Below are positions 7,353 to 13,841 of a stretch of DNA of 13,841 nucleotides, piece by piece. A program made the position numbers and the translations under genes. The notes below the pieces were generated by a model, which was not told the origin of the DNA, made no database searches, and saw only the letters and a list, made by a program, of their open reading frames with translations. Location of the stretch: positions 1 through 13,841 of the forward strand of contig CAJKNC010000040.1 of the NCBI GenBank assembly GCA_905201175.1. The letters run 5' to 3'. Numbering within the stretch: position 1 is the first letter of the stretch; every line of letters begins with the position of its first letter. Origin of the DNA: an uncultured Succinatimonas sp. (GTDB lineage: Bacteria > Pseudomonadota > Gammaproteobacteria > Enterobacterales > Succinivibrionaceae).

Positions 7353-9155
7353 TTAAAAATCAGGACCAAAGGAGAAATGCAGCTTAAATGAGCGATCGTC
7401 ATTTTCATTATCAATGCCGACGGCAAAGTCTACACGAGCCGTGCCATATTTTGACATATAACGATAACCCATACCGGGACCATAAATCCAATTTGCATCA
7501 GAATAATCATTGCAGGCCGTACCGGCATCTATAAATACGGCCATGCGGCTGTTAGCTATGCCTATGGGAAACTGATATTCTAAGGTTCCCGTACTCATAT
7601 AACGGCCGCCGCTTAGATAACCATTACTCTTATTTGAATGACTTAAATAAGAAAAACCGCGAACGCTCTGATCGCCTCCGACAAAGAAGCGCAATGAGGG
7701 AGGCACCTTAGTAGAATCCTCGCCTAAAATCCATCCCTGATTAAATCTATAAAAAAATCTGGTGTTAGGCGTAGGACTGGTAATGCCTTTAAAGCTTGCA
7801 ACAAAACGCGCAAAACTATTATCCGTAACAGCAGCTGAAGCTAAGGTCGCGTCTAAAGTAAATTTATAGCCTTCATGAGGATCGAAGCCTCCTGAAGAAG
7901 CCTGACGGGTCAGCAGCAGCCCCGGCATTAAATTTAAGCTGTAGCCGTCCTCTAAGCCCTGTTTATAATCCTCATATTCAAGCCGCAAAGAATAATCACG
8001 ACGCCATTTGCCGGTCATATTCGCCACATAGTGAAAACTTGCATGAGAAATATCAGAAACAGTGTCGTTATAATCAATATGCGTCTGCGCTAATCTTACA
8101 TAGTAATAATCAAGATTGGGATTTTTTCTGGGGATCTTATAAATAGCCTGAGCATCCTGCTTTACGTAAGACAGCCTGCTGTAGAAGCTAAAAGAATGGC
8201 CATAGCTGTTTAATAAGGGCTTATCCCAGCCTAGCATAAGACGTAGGTCTTCATCGGTAGAATAGCCAATGCCCATGCGTACTAAGTTATTCTTTTGCTT
8301 TTGCAGGCCTATCTCTACAGGAACCTGAAAATCATGACGCTTTTCCACCATAGCTCTCACATCTACAGAACGAAAATACTGCGTCTGCGATAGAGCTTGC
8401 GAATAATCATTAATGCTCTTGCTTAAAAAAGGATCCCCTTCGTGAAAATTCTGCAGGCTCTGTACGGGCTTTAACAGATTTTTGGTCTCTTCATCTACAT
8501 AGCTGATGCTGCCGAAGCTGTAGCGCCTGCCGGTATCATACAAGACCTCGATGTCGGCTGCATTCTGCTCGCCGTAGACCATAATTCTGGATATTACCAG
8601 CTCGGCATCAAAGAAGCCCAGCTCCAAAGCGCGCTCTCTTAGAGCTGTTTTTAAGCCCTCATAGCGGCCGTGACTTAAAAGGCCATAAGACTTCAGGCCG
8701 CTATTTTCAATAATTTTATGAAAGGAATTATAAAAAGCGCCTTCGCCTATAATCTGAATATTGCAGTTGCGGATAAATAAAGGTTTGCCCGGATCAATTG
8801 CAACTAATAGCTGATGCCTGTCATCTGCATCAGTCTGCGGCTTAAGCTCAATCTTAGGATGATAAAAGCCGTAAGAACGCATAGCCAGCTTTACTTTCTC
8901 TTCAATTTCTCTTGCAAAGATAGGGCTTTTCTTAGCAGAAATCTGGGGTAATTCTTTTAAATGGGCATTAACGTTATCTAAGACCTCTCCGCTGATGCCT
9001 ACAGGAATAATAGTAAGAGGGTCTTCAACTTGCTTAAGCTGTGATACTTCTTTATTTGTGCAGGCACTCATCGACAATGAAAAAATACCTACATAAATGC
9101 CTAAAATCAGGCGCGACATAATATTTTTTTTATGTACGCTTTTTTTTAAGAACAT
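7353..9155 (-). CDS. tamA: TamA, Omp85-family outer-membrane component of the translocation and assembly module
   Basis: A 600-residue outer-membrane protein (E. coli TamA has 577). Residues 1-31 form an export signal: a basic n-region with lysines at 4, 5, 9 and 10, then a hydrophobic core 16-31. Roughly 45-285 carry the three POTRA domains, including the AMRSYGFYHP helix-turn (91-100) and ALELGFFDAEL (176-186). From about 290 comes the 16-strand barrel with the loop-6 signature in PPSLRFFVGGDQSVRGF (485-501). The protein ends GPDF, as expected for a TamA beta-signal. The signal ends in MSAC (29-32), a weak lipobox, so acylation at Cys32 is possible. I chose the ATG at 9155 because AAAGG lies six bases upstream; the ATG at residue 13 has none. 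Two A8 tracts lie between these ATGs. Its own promoter is at 9187-9214, and tamB follows on the same strand. Confidence 0.95.
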   Translation of the reverse strand: MFLKKSVHKKNIMSRLILGIYVGIFSLSMSACTNKEVSQLKQVEDPLTIIPVGISGEVLDNVNAHLKELPQISAKKSPIFAREIEEKVKLAMRSYGFYHPKIELKPQTDADDRHQLLVAIDPGKPLFIRNCNIQIIGEGAFYNSFHKIIENSGLKSYGLLSHGRYEGLKTALRERALELGFFDAELVISRIMVYGEQNAADIEVLYDTGRRYSFGSISYVDEETKNLLKPVQSLQNFHEGDPFLSKSINDYSQALSQTQYFRSVDVRAMVEKRHDFQVPVEIGLQKQKNNLVRMGIGYSTDEDLRLMLGWDKPLLNSYGHSFSFYSRLSYVKQDAQAIYKIPRKNPNLDYYYVRLAQTHIDYNDTVSDISHASFHYVANMTGKWRRDYSLRLEYEDYKQGLEDGYSLNLMPGLLLTRQASSGGFDPHEGYKFTLDATLASAAVTDNSFARFVASFKGITSPTPNTRFFYRFNQGWILGEDSTKVPPSLRFFVGGDQSVRGFSYLSHSNKSNGYLSGGRYMSTGTLEYQFPIGIANSRMAVFIDAGTACNDYSDANWIYGPGMGYRYMSKYGTARVDFAVGIDNENDDRSFKLHFSFGPDF

Positions 9156-9186
9156 GACAGGCCTTTTAATTTGTGAAATTTGATCA

Positions 9187-9214
9187 ATTATATACTAGAA
9201 GTTAAATATGACAT
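9187..9214 (-). promoter_or_regulatory. Promoter for tamA
   Basis: On the minus strand a perfect TATAAT (9192-9187) is preceded, after 16 bases, by ATGTCA (9214-9209), four of six matches to the sigma70 -35 consensus. Transcription would start near 9180 and give a short leader of about 25 bases. The imperfect symmetric element TGACATAGCATTCA at 9209-9222 overlaps the -35 box and could be a regulator site. Confidence 0.6.
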
Positions 9215-9261
9215 AGCATTCAAATAACTGGACTAAAAAATCAAGAGAGCTTCTCTGCATA

Positions 9262-9289
9262 TTGAAAAAAATTACTTTTAGTCTAAAAT
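9262..9289 (+). promoter_or_regulatory. Promoter for carAB
   Basis: TTGAAA (9262-9267) and TAAAAT (9284-9289), each five of six matches to the sigma70 consensus, are separated by 16 bases. Transcription would start near 9296, leaving a leader of about 74 bases before carA. The site diverges from the tamA promoter, with the two -35 boxes about 47 bases apart. Confidence 0.65.
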
Positions 9290-9299
9290 ATTTCAGACT
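9280..9299. promoter_or_regulatory. 20-bp near-perfect palindrome on the carA -10 box (candidate operator)
   Basis: AGTCT at 9280-9284 and AGACT at 9295-9299 flank AAATATTT (9286-9293), giving a 20-bp palindrome with one mismatched pair (9285/9294). It covers the carA -10 element and the predicted start. A dimeric repressor bound here would block the promoter. I cannot assign it to a known regulator. Confidence 0.4.
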
Positions 9300-9301
9300 G
9301 C

Positions 9302-9329
9302 GATAAGGCTAATAAAAAACATCCTTATC
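9302..9329 (+). repeat. Inverted repeat (possible hairpin) in the carA leader
   Basis: GATAAGG (9302-9308) and CCTTATC (9323-9329) are perfect complements around a 14-base loop. The structure would form at the 5' end of the predicted carA transcript. No U run follows, so it is not an intrinsic terminator. It may stabilise the leader or mark a DNA-binding site, or it may be chance in AT-rich sequence. Confidence 0.35.
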
Positions 9330-9369
9330 ATACGTCAAGGTCTACTCAATACATATTCTGGGGGTCTTT

Positions 9370-10509
9370 GTGGCAGTATCCGCAATTTTGGCTCTTGCCG
9401 ACGGTACGGTTTTTAAAGGTAAAGCTTTTGGTGCTTTGAACACTACTACCGTAGGTGAGGTCGTCTTTAACACATCCATGACTGGCTATCAGGAAATTTT
9501 AACCGATCCTTCTTATGCCGGACAGATGGTTACCTTAACCTATCCGCATATTGGTAATTACGGCACCAATAATGAAGACGTAGAATCTCGAGACGTCTTT
9601 GCTATGGGTCTTATCATAAGAGATCTGTCACTCGTAGCCTCCAATTTCCGCAATCAGGCTACTTTAAGTGATTTTTTAAATAGCTATCACAAGCCTGGTA
9701 TCTACGGTATCGATACTCGCATGCTCACCCGCATTATTCGTGAAAAGGGTGCTCAAAACGGCTGTTTATCAACAGATCCTAAATTAACTGCTGAGGAAGC
9801 AGTCAAGAAAGCCCAGGAATTTCCTGGAATGAAGGGTATGGATCTGGCTCAAAAAGTTACTACTGATGAAATCTATACCTGGACTGAAGGAACTTGGGAA
9901 TTAGGCCAGGGTTATCGGAAAGCCTACCGCACTAAGTACAATGTAGTCGCTTATGATTTTGGCATTAAACGCAATATTCTCCGCATCTTAGCTTCCTTAG
10001 GATGCCGCATTACTGTAGTTCCGGCAAAAACTCCGGCCTCTGATGTTATTGCCATGAATCCTGATGGTATTTTCTTATCTAACGGACCTGGCGATCCTGA
10101 GCCATGCACATATGCTCAGGAAGCAATTCGTGAGTTCATCTCCCACAAGATTCCTTTATTCGGTATTTGCTTAGGACATCAGCTTTTAGGCCTAGCCTCA
10201 GGTGCTAGAACCGTCAAGATGAAATTTGGTCACCACGGCGCTAACCACCCTGTTCGCGACTTAAAATCAGGCGTTGTTTATATCACCTCTCAAAACCACG
10301 GCTTTGCTGTAGATGAAGAAACTTTACCTGACTGCTTAAGACCTACTCATCGTTCTTTATTTGATGGTACCTTACAAGGCATCGAGCGTACTGACGTTCC
10401 GGCTTTCAGCTTCCAAGGTCACCCAGAAGCCAGCCCAGGTCCTCACGATCCGATGCCGCTGTTTGAACACTTCATTGAACTGATGCGTCAATATCGTAAC
10501 GAAGACTAG
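9370..10509 (+). CDS. carA: Carbamoyl-phosphate synthase small (glutaminase) subunit
   Basis: Hydrolyses glutamine and passes ammonia through an internal tunnel to CarB for carbamoyl phosphate synthesis, the shared first step of pyrimidine and arginine formation. The 379-residue length matches the family (382 in E. coli). The N-terminal CPSase small-chain domain covers about 1-150, with [21 protein letters not shown] at 29-49. The class I glutamine amidotransferase domain covers about 190-375: the nucleophile elbow GICLGH holds Cys267, and the partners His351 and Glu353 lie in [10 protein letters not shown] (349-358); these align with Cys269, His353 and Glu355 of E. coli. The start is GTG at 9370, supported by GGGGGT (9360-9365) four bases upstream and by the family N-terminus; no upstream ATG fits better. 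carB follows after nine bases with its Shine-Dalgarno overlapping the carA stop. Expression is probably from the promoter at 9262-9289. The codons favour GGT, CGT, AAC and TTC, as in well-expressed genes. Confidence 0.98.
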   Translation: MAVSAILALADGTVFKGKAFGALNTTTVGEVVFNTSMTGYQEILTDPSYAGQMVTLTYPHIGNYGTNNEDVESRDVFAMGLIIRDLSLVASNFRNQATLSDFLNSYHKPGIYGIDTRMLTRIIREKGAQNGCLSTDPKLTAEEAVKKAQEFPGMKGMDLAQKVTTDEIYTWTEGTWELGQGYRKAYRTKYNVVAYDFGIKRNILRILASLGCRITVVPAKTPASDVIAMNPDGIFLSNGPGDPEPCTYAQEAIREFISHKIPLFGICLGHQLLGLASGARTVKMKFGHHGANHPVRDLKSGVVYITSQNHGFAVDEETLPDCLRPTHRSLFDGTLQGIERTDVPAFSFQGHPEASPGPHDPMPLFEHFIELMRQYRNED

Positions 10510-10521
10510 GGGACAAACATG
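10508..10521 (+). promoter_or_regulatory. carB Shine-Dalgarno overlapping the carA stop
   Basis: AGGGGA (10508-10513) begins inside the TAG stop codon of carA and lies five bases before the carB ATG (10519). This placement makes translational coupling likely and would help keep the two subunits in equal amounts. Confidence 0.7.
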
Positions 10522-13500
10522 CCAAAGCGTACAGATTTAAAAACAATTCTTATCTTAGGTGCAGGTCCTATTGTTATTGGCCAGGCCTGCGAATTTGACT
10601 ATTCAGGTACTCAAGCCTGCCGTGCCTTGCGTGAAGAAGGCTATAAGGTAGTATTAGTTAACTCTAATCCGGCTACCATTATGACCGATCCTGACATTGC
10701 TGATGTTACTTATATTGAGCCAATCCACTGGCGCGTAGTTGAGAACATCATTGCTAAAGAACGTCCGGATGCTATCTTGCCTACCATGGGCGGTCAGACT
10801 GCCTTAAACTGCGCCTTAGACTTGGAGCGCCATGGAGTTTTATCTAAATACGGCGTAGAAATGATCGGTGCAAATGCCGATGCTATCGACAAGGCAGAAA
10901 ATCGCGAGCGTTTTGATAAGGCCATGAAGAATATTGGTCTTGAATGCCCGCGTGCAGGCATTGCTCACAGCTTAGCTGAAGCCTGGGAAGTTCAGAAGCA
11001 AGTAGGCTTCCCCTGCATTATCCGCCCCTCCTTCACTATGGGCGGTACCGGCGGCGGCATTGCTTATAACCCTGAAGAATTTGAAAGTATCTGCACTAAA
11101 GGTTTAGAGCTCTCCCCTACTCACGAGCTTCTGATCGATGAATCTCTAATCGGCTGGAAAGAATTTGAGATGGAAGTTGTCCGCGACCGCAAGGATAACT
11201 GCATCATCGTCTGCTCTATTGAAAATCTTGATCCGATGGGTATTCATACTGGAGATTCAATAACCGTAGCTCCAGCTCAGACCTTAACCGATAAGGAATA
11301 CCAGATTATGCGTGATGCTGCCATGTCAGTATTGCGCGAGATCGGTGTTGAGACTGGCGGTTCTAACGTTCAGTTCGGTATTAATCCGGATAACGGACGT
11401 ATGGTCATCATTGAGATGAACCCGCGCGTATCTAGATCTTCAGCCCTAGCTTCCAAGGCTACCGGCTTCCCGATTGCTAAGATTGCCGCTAAACTTGCTG
11501 TAGGCTACACCTTAGATGAATTAGGCAATGATATTACCGGTGATAAAACCCCTGCTTCCTTCGAGCCTTCTTTAGACTATGTCGTCGTTAAGGTACCGCG
11601 CTTTAACTTTGAAAAATTCCCGAATTCTAACGATCGCTTAACTACTCAAATGAAGTCTGTCGGTGAAGTTATGGCTATCGGCCGCACCTTCGAGGAATCC
11701 CTGCAAAAGGCTTTGCGCGGTCTTGAAACTGGCAAATCAGGCTTGGATCCACGTTTGGATATGACTAAGCCGAGCGCCCGCACTAAGCTTCTGTACGAGC
11801 TGGAAAATGCTGGAGCTCATAGAATTTGGTACATCGGCGATGCTTTCCGTACCGGCTTGACCGTACAGGAAGTCTTTGAATTAACTAAGATAGATCCGTG
11901 GTTCCTTTCTCAGATTAAGGAAATTATCGATATTGAGTTATCCTTAGACGGCCGTACCTTAAAGTCTATTGACGCTGCAGAAATGCGTGACTTAAAGTCT
12001 CGCGGATTCTCTGATGCTCGTCTGGCAGCCCTTTTAAATACCACCGAGGATGAGGTTCGTGCCCGCCGCTGGCTGCATGAGGTCTTCCCAACCTATAAGC
12101 GTGTCGATACCTGCGCCGCAGAATTCTCCACCTCTACTGCTTATATGTACTCCACCTATGAGCAGGAATGCGAATCGAATCCTACTAACAATCGCAAGAT
12201 CATCGTATTAGGCGGCGGTCCTAACCGCATCGGTCAGGGTATCGAATTTGACTACTGCTGCGTCCATGCCTCTATGGTTTTGCATGAAGACGGCTACGAA
12301 ACTATCATGGTCAACTGCAACCCTGAGACTGTTTCTACCGACTATGACATCTCCGATCGTCTCTATTTTGAGCCGGTAACTTTAGAGGATGTTTTGGAAA
12401 TTGCCCGTGTCGAAAAGCCTGAAGGCGTAATCGTTCAATTCGGCGGCCAGACCCCGTTGAAGCTTGCTAAGAAATTAGAGCGCGAAGGAGTTCCTATCAT
12501 TGGTACTAGCCCGGATGATATCGACAGAGCAGAAGATCGCAAGCTTTTCCAGGAAATTGTCAATAAGCTAAAGCTCAATCAGCCTCGTAATGGTACTGCT
12601 ATGTCATTAGCTCATGCCATCTCCTGTGCTAAGGAAATCGGCTATCCTTTAGTAGTACGTCCTTCATATGTTTTAGGCGGACGCGCTATGGAAGTAGTTT
12701 ATGACGAAGATGATCTTGTTCATTATTTCAATGAAGCTGTCAAGGTCTCTAACAAGTCTCCGGTACTATTAGACAAATTCCTAGATCATGCAACCGAAAT
12801 TGATGTTGATGCTGTTGCTGATGGTGAAGACGTCATTATCGGCGGCATTATGGAGCATGTCGAGGAATGCGGCGTACATTCTGGTGATGCCTCATGCGTA
12901 TTGCCTCCTTGGCACTTATCTGATGAGATTAAAGAGCGTTTAACCGTTATTTCAAAAGAGCTGGCTCGTGCTTTAAATGTTAAGGGTCTTATGAACGTTC
13001 AGTTAGCTGTTCGCGAAAACGAGATCTACTTAATTGAAGTTAATCCGCGTGCTGCGCGAACTGTACCTTTTGTATCTAAGGCTACAGGCTTACCTTTAGC
13101 TAAGATTGCCGCGCGCATCATGACCGGAAAGAGCTTAAAGGAACAGGGCATTACTGCCGAGGTAATTCCTCCTTACTACTCTGTTAAGGAAGTGGTATTG
13201 CCATTTGCCAAATTCCCTGGCTCCGATCCTCTCTTAGGACCTGAAATGCGCTCCACCGGCGAGGTAATGGGTACAGCTCCGCTCTTCCCTGAAGCTTACG
13301 CTAAAGCTGAGTTAGCTGCTAAGTCTCCTATTATCCGCGAAGGAACCATTCTGCTCTCTGTTAAGAAATCAGATAAGGACAGACTGCCTGCATTAGGCAA
13401 GGCCTTAGAAGCTCACGGCTTTACTTTAGAAGCTACTTCCGGCACCTATGCTGCATTAAAGGAAGCAGGAGTTAAGGTTAAGCATGTCAATAAGGTTTAT

Positions 13501-13755
13501 GAGGGCCGTCCGAATATTCTTGACTTCATCAAGAGCGGTAAATACAGCTGGATCATCAACACCACTGAAGGCCGTCAGTCTGTAATTGATTCTCGCGAAT
13601 TGCGCCGCGGCGCTTTGCGTTATGCAGTAGCTTACACTACTACTTTAAATGCAGCTTTTGCCTGCATTGAGGCTTTGCCTGAGAATGAATACCGCAATGT
13701 TCATTCATTACAGGAATTACATGAGATTATAAAAAATTCTCAAAATAAAGCTTAA
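10519..13755 (+). CDS. carB: Carbamoyl-phosphate synthase large subunit
   Basis: Uses two ATP, bicarbonate and ammonia from CarA to make carbamoyl phosphate. The 1078-residue length equals the family norm (1073 in E. coli). The two homologous ATP-grasp halves are complete: carboxyphosphate domain about 1-403 (start of fold [20 protein letters not shown], 11-30; [12 protein letters not shown], 169-180), oligomerisation domain about 404-555, and carbamoyl-phosphate domain about 556-937 ([17 protein letters not shown], 564-580; [13 protein letters not shown], 714-726). The C-terminal allosteric domain keeps the residues expected for UMP/IMP and ornithine control: Thr973 and Thr976 in ATSGT, Lys992, INTTEGR (1013-1019), Thr1042 in TTLN, and Glu782 and Asp790 in [12 protein letters not shown]. 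Feedback inhibition by UMP and activation by ornithine are thus inferred. The start ATG has a Shine-Dalgarno five bases upstream. The gene ends the carAB operon; a terminator hairpin follows 40 bases later. Confidence 0.98.
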   Translation: MPKRTDLKTILILGAGPIVIGQACEFDYSGTQACRALREEGYKVVLVNSNPATIMTDPDIADVTYIEPIHWRVVENIIAKERPDAILPTMGGQTALNCALDLERHGVLSKYGVEMIGANADAIDKAENRERFDKAMKNIGLECPRAGIAHSLAEAWEVQKQVGFPCIIRPSFTMGGTGGGIAYNPEEFESICTKGLELSPTHELLIDESLIGWKEFEMEVVRDRKDNCIIVCSIENLDPMGIHTGDSITVAPAQTLTDKEYQIMRDAAMSVLREIGVETGGSNVQFGINPDNGRMVIIEMNPRVSRSSALASKATGFPIAKIAAKLAVGYTLDELGNDITGDKTPASFEPSLDYVVVKVPRFNFEKFPNSNDRLTTQMKSVGEVMAIGRTFEESLQKALRGLETGKSGLDPRLDMTKPSARTKLLYELENAGAHRIWYIGDAFRTGLTVQEVFELTKIDPWFLSQIKEIIDIELSLDGRTLKSIDAAEMRDLKSRGFSDARLAALLNTTEDEVRARRWLHEVFPTYKRVDTCAAEFSTSTAYMYSTYEQECESNPTNNRKIIVLGGGPNRIGQGIEFDYCCVHASMVLHEDGYETIMVNCNPETVSTDYDISDRLYFEPVTLEDVLEIARVEKPEGVIVQFGGQTPLKLAKKLEREGVPIIGTSPDDIDRAEDRKLFQEIVNKLKLNQPRNGTAMSLAHAISCAKEIGYPLVVRPSYVLGGRAMEVVYDEDDLVHYFNEAVKVSNKSPVLLDKFLDHATEIDVDAVADGEDVIIGGIMEHVEECGVHSGDASCVLPPWHLSDEIKERLTVISKELARALNVKGLMNVQLAVRENEIYLIEVNPRAARTVPFVSKATGLPLAKIAARIMTGKSLKEQGITAEVIPPYYSVKEVVLPFAKFPGSDPLLGPEMRSTGEVMGTAPLFPEAYAKAELAAKSPIIREGTILLSVKKSDKDRLPALGKALEAHGFTLEATSGTYAALKEAGVKVKHVNKVYEGRPNILDFIKSGKYSWIINTTEGRQSVIDSRELRRGALRYAVAYTTTLNAAFACIEALPENEYRNVHSLQELHEIIKNSQNKA

Positions 13756-13794
13756 TTAAAATTCAAAAAAATCAAAGCTCCGTTAAATAGTATG

Positions 13795-13832
13795 AACCCC
13801 ATTATTGATCACATGATTGATAATGGGGTTTT
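13795..13832 (+). terminator. Intrinsic terminator after carB
   Basis: Bases 13795-13810 pair with 13815-13830 over 16 positions with a four-base loop and two G-T wobbles; the base of the stem is AACCCCATTA with its complement. The stem runs into TTTT, then GTT, so the U tract is short but the stem is long. It lies 40 bases past the carB stop. An ATG-AAA at 13836-13841, seven bases after the GGGG of the stem, could start another gene beyond the window, in which case the hairpin would also mask that gene's ribosome site. Confidence 0.75.
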
Positions 13833-13841
13833 GTTATGAAA

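Noticed and set aside
1..13841. Mobile element, CRISPR array, phage or defence system
   Set aside because: All recognised genes are conserved housekeeping or envelope genes; I saw no transposase, integrase, direct-repeat array or toxin-antitoxin pair.

Overview
The window is an ordinary stretch of chromosome from an AT-rich Gram-negative bacterium, most likely a gammaproteobacterium. Outer- and inner-membrane TAM components (TamA, TamB) require a two-membrane envelope. The Lon-like protein matches the gammaproteobacterial YcbZ/LonH type along most of its length, as recalled from the E. coli protein. A low-GC gammaproteobacterial lineage such as the Succinivibrionaceae would fit, but that placement is inference only.

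Layout. From 9155 leftward on the minus strand run tamA, tamB, hpt and a lonH/ycbZ-like gene, followed by a gene for a periplasmic amino-acid-type binding protein. The binding-protein gene ends in a strong bidirectional terminator at 119-155. hpt starts 14 bases after tamB stops, and lonH overlaps the end of hpt, so tamB-hpt-lonH looks like one transcription unit. tamA is separated from tamB by 219 bases in which I see no convincing gene, terminator or promoter. To the right, carA and carB run on the plus strand with a 9-base gap and end in a terminator hairpin at 13795-13832. A 214-base divergent region (9156-9369) holds good sigma70-type promoters for both tamA and carA, plus several symmetric elements.

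Function. TamA and TamB form an envelope-spanning module for outer-membrane biogenesis. Hpt salvages purine bases using PRPP. LonH is a Lon-type serine-lysine protease with a degenerate, nucleotide-motif-free N-terminal region. The binding protein captures a small, probably amino-acid-like, solute in the periplasm, but no permease or ATPase gene lies beside it here. CarA and CarB make carbamoyl phosphate for pyrimidine and arginine synthesis; their catalytic and allosteric residues are intact.

I found no mobile element, CRISPR array, tRNA, rRNA or recognisable novel system. The points most worth a second look are local: a perfect 12-bp hairpin that buries the Shine-Dalgarno of the binding-protein gene and is followed by six U; A8 homopolymer tracts in the first codons of both tamA and tamB; a lipobox-like cysteine in TamA; a charged insertion in TamB; and a palindrome lying on the carA -10 box.
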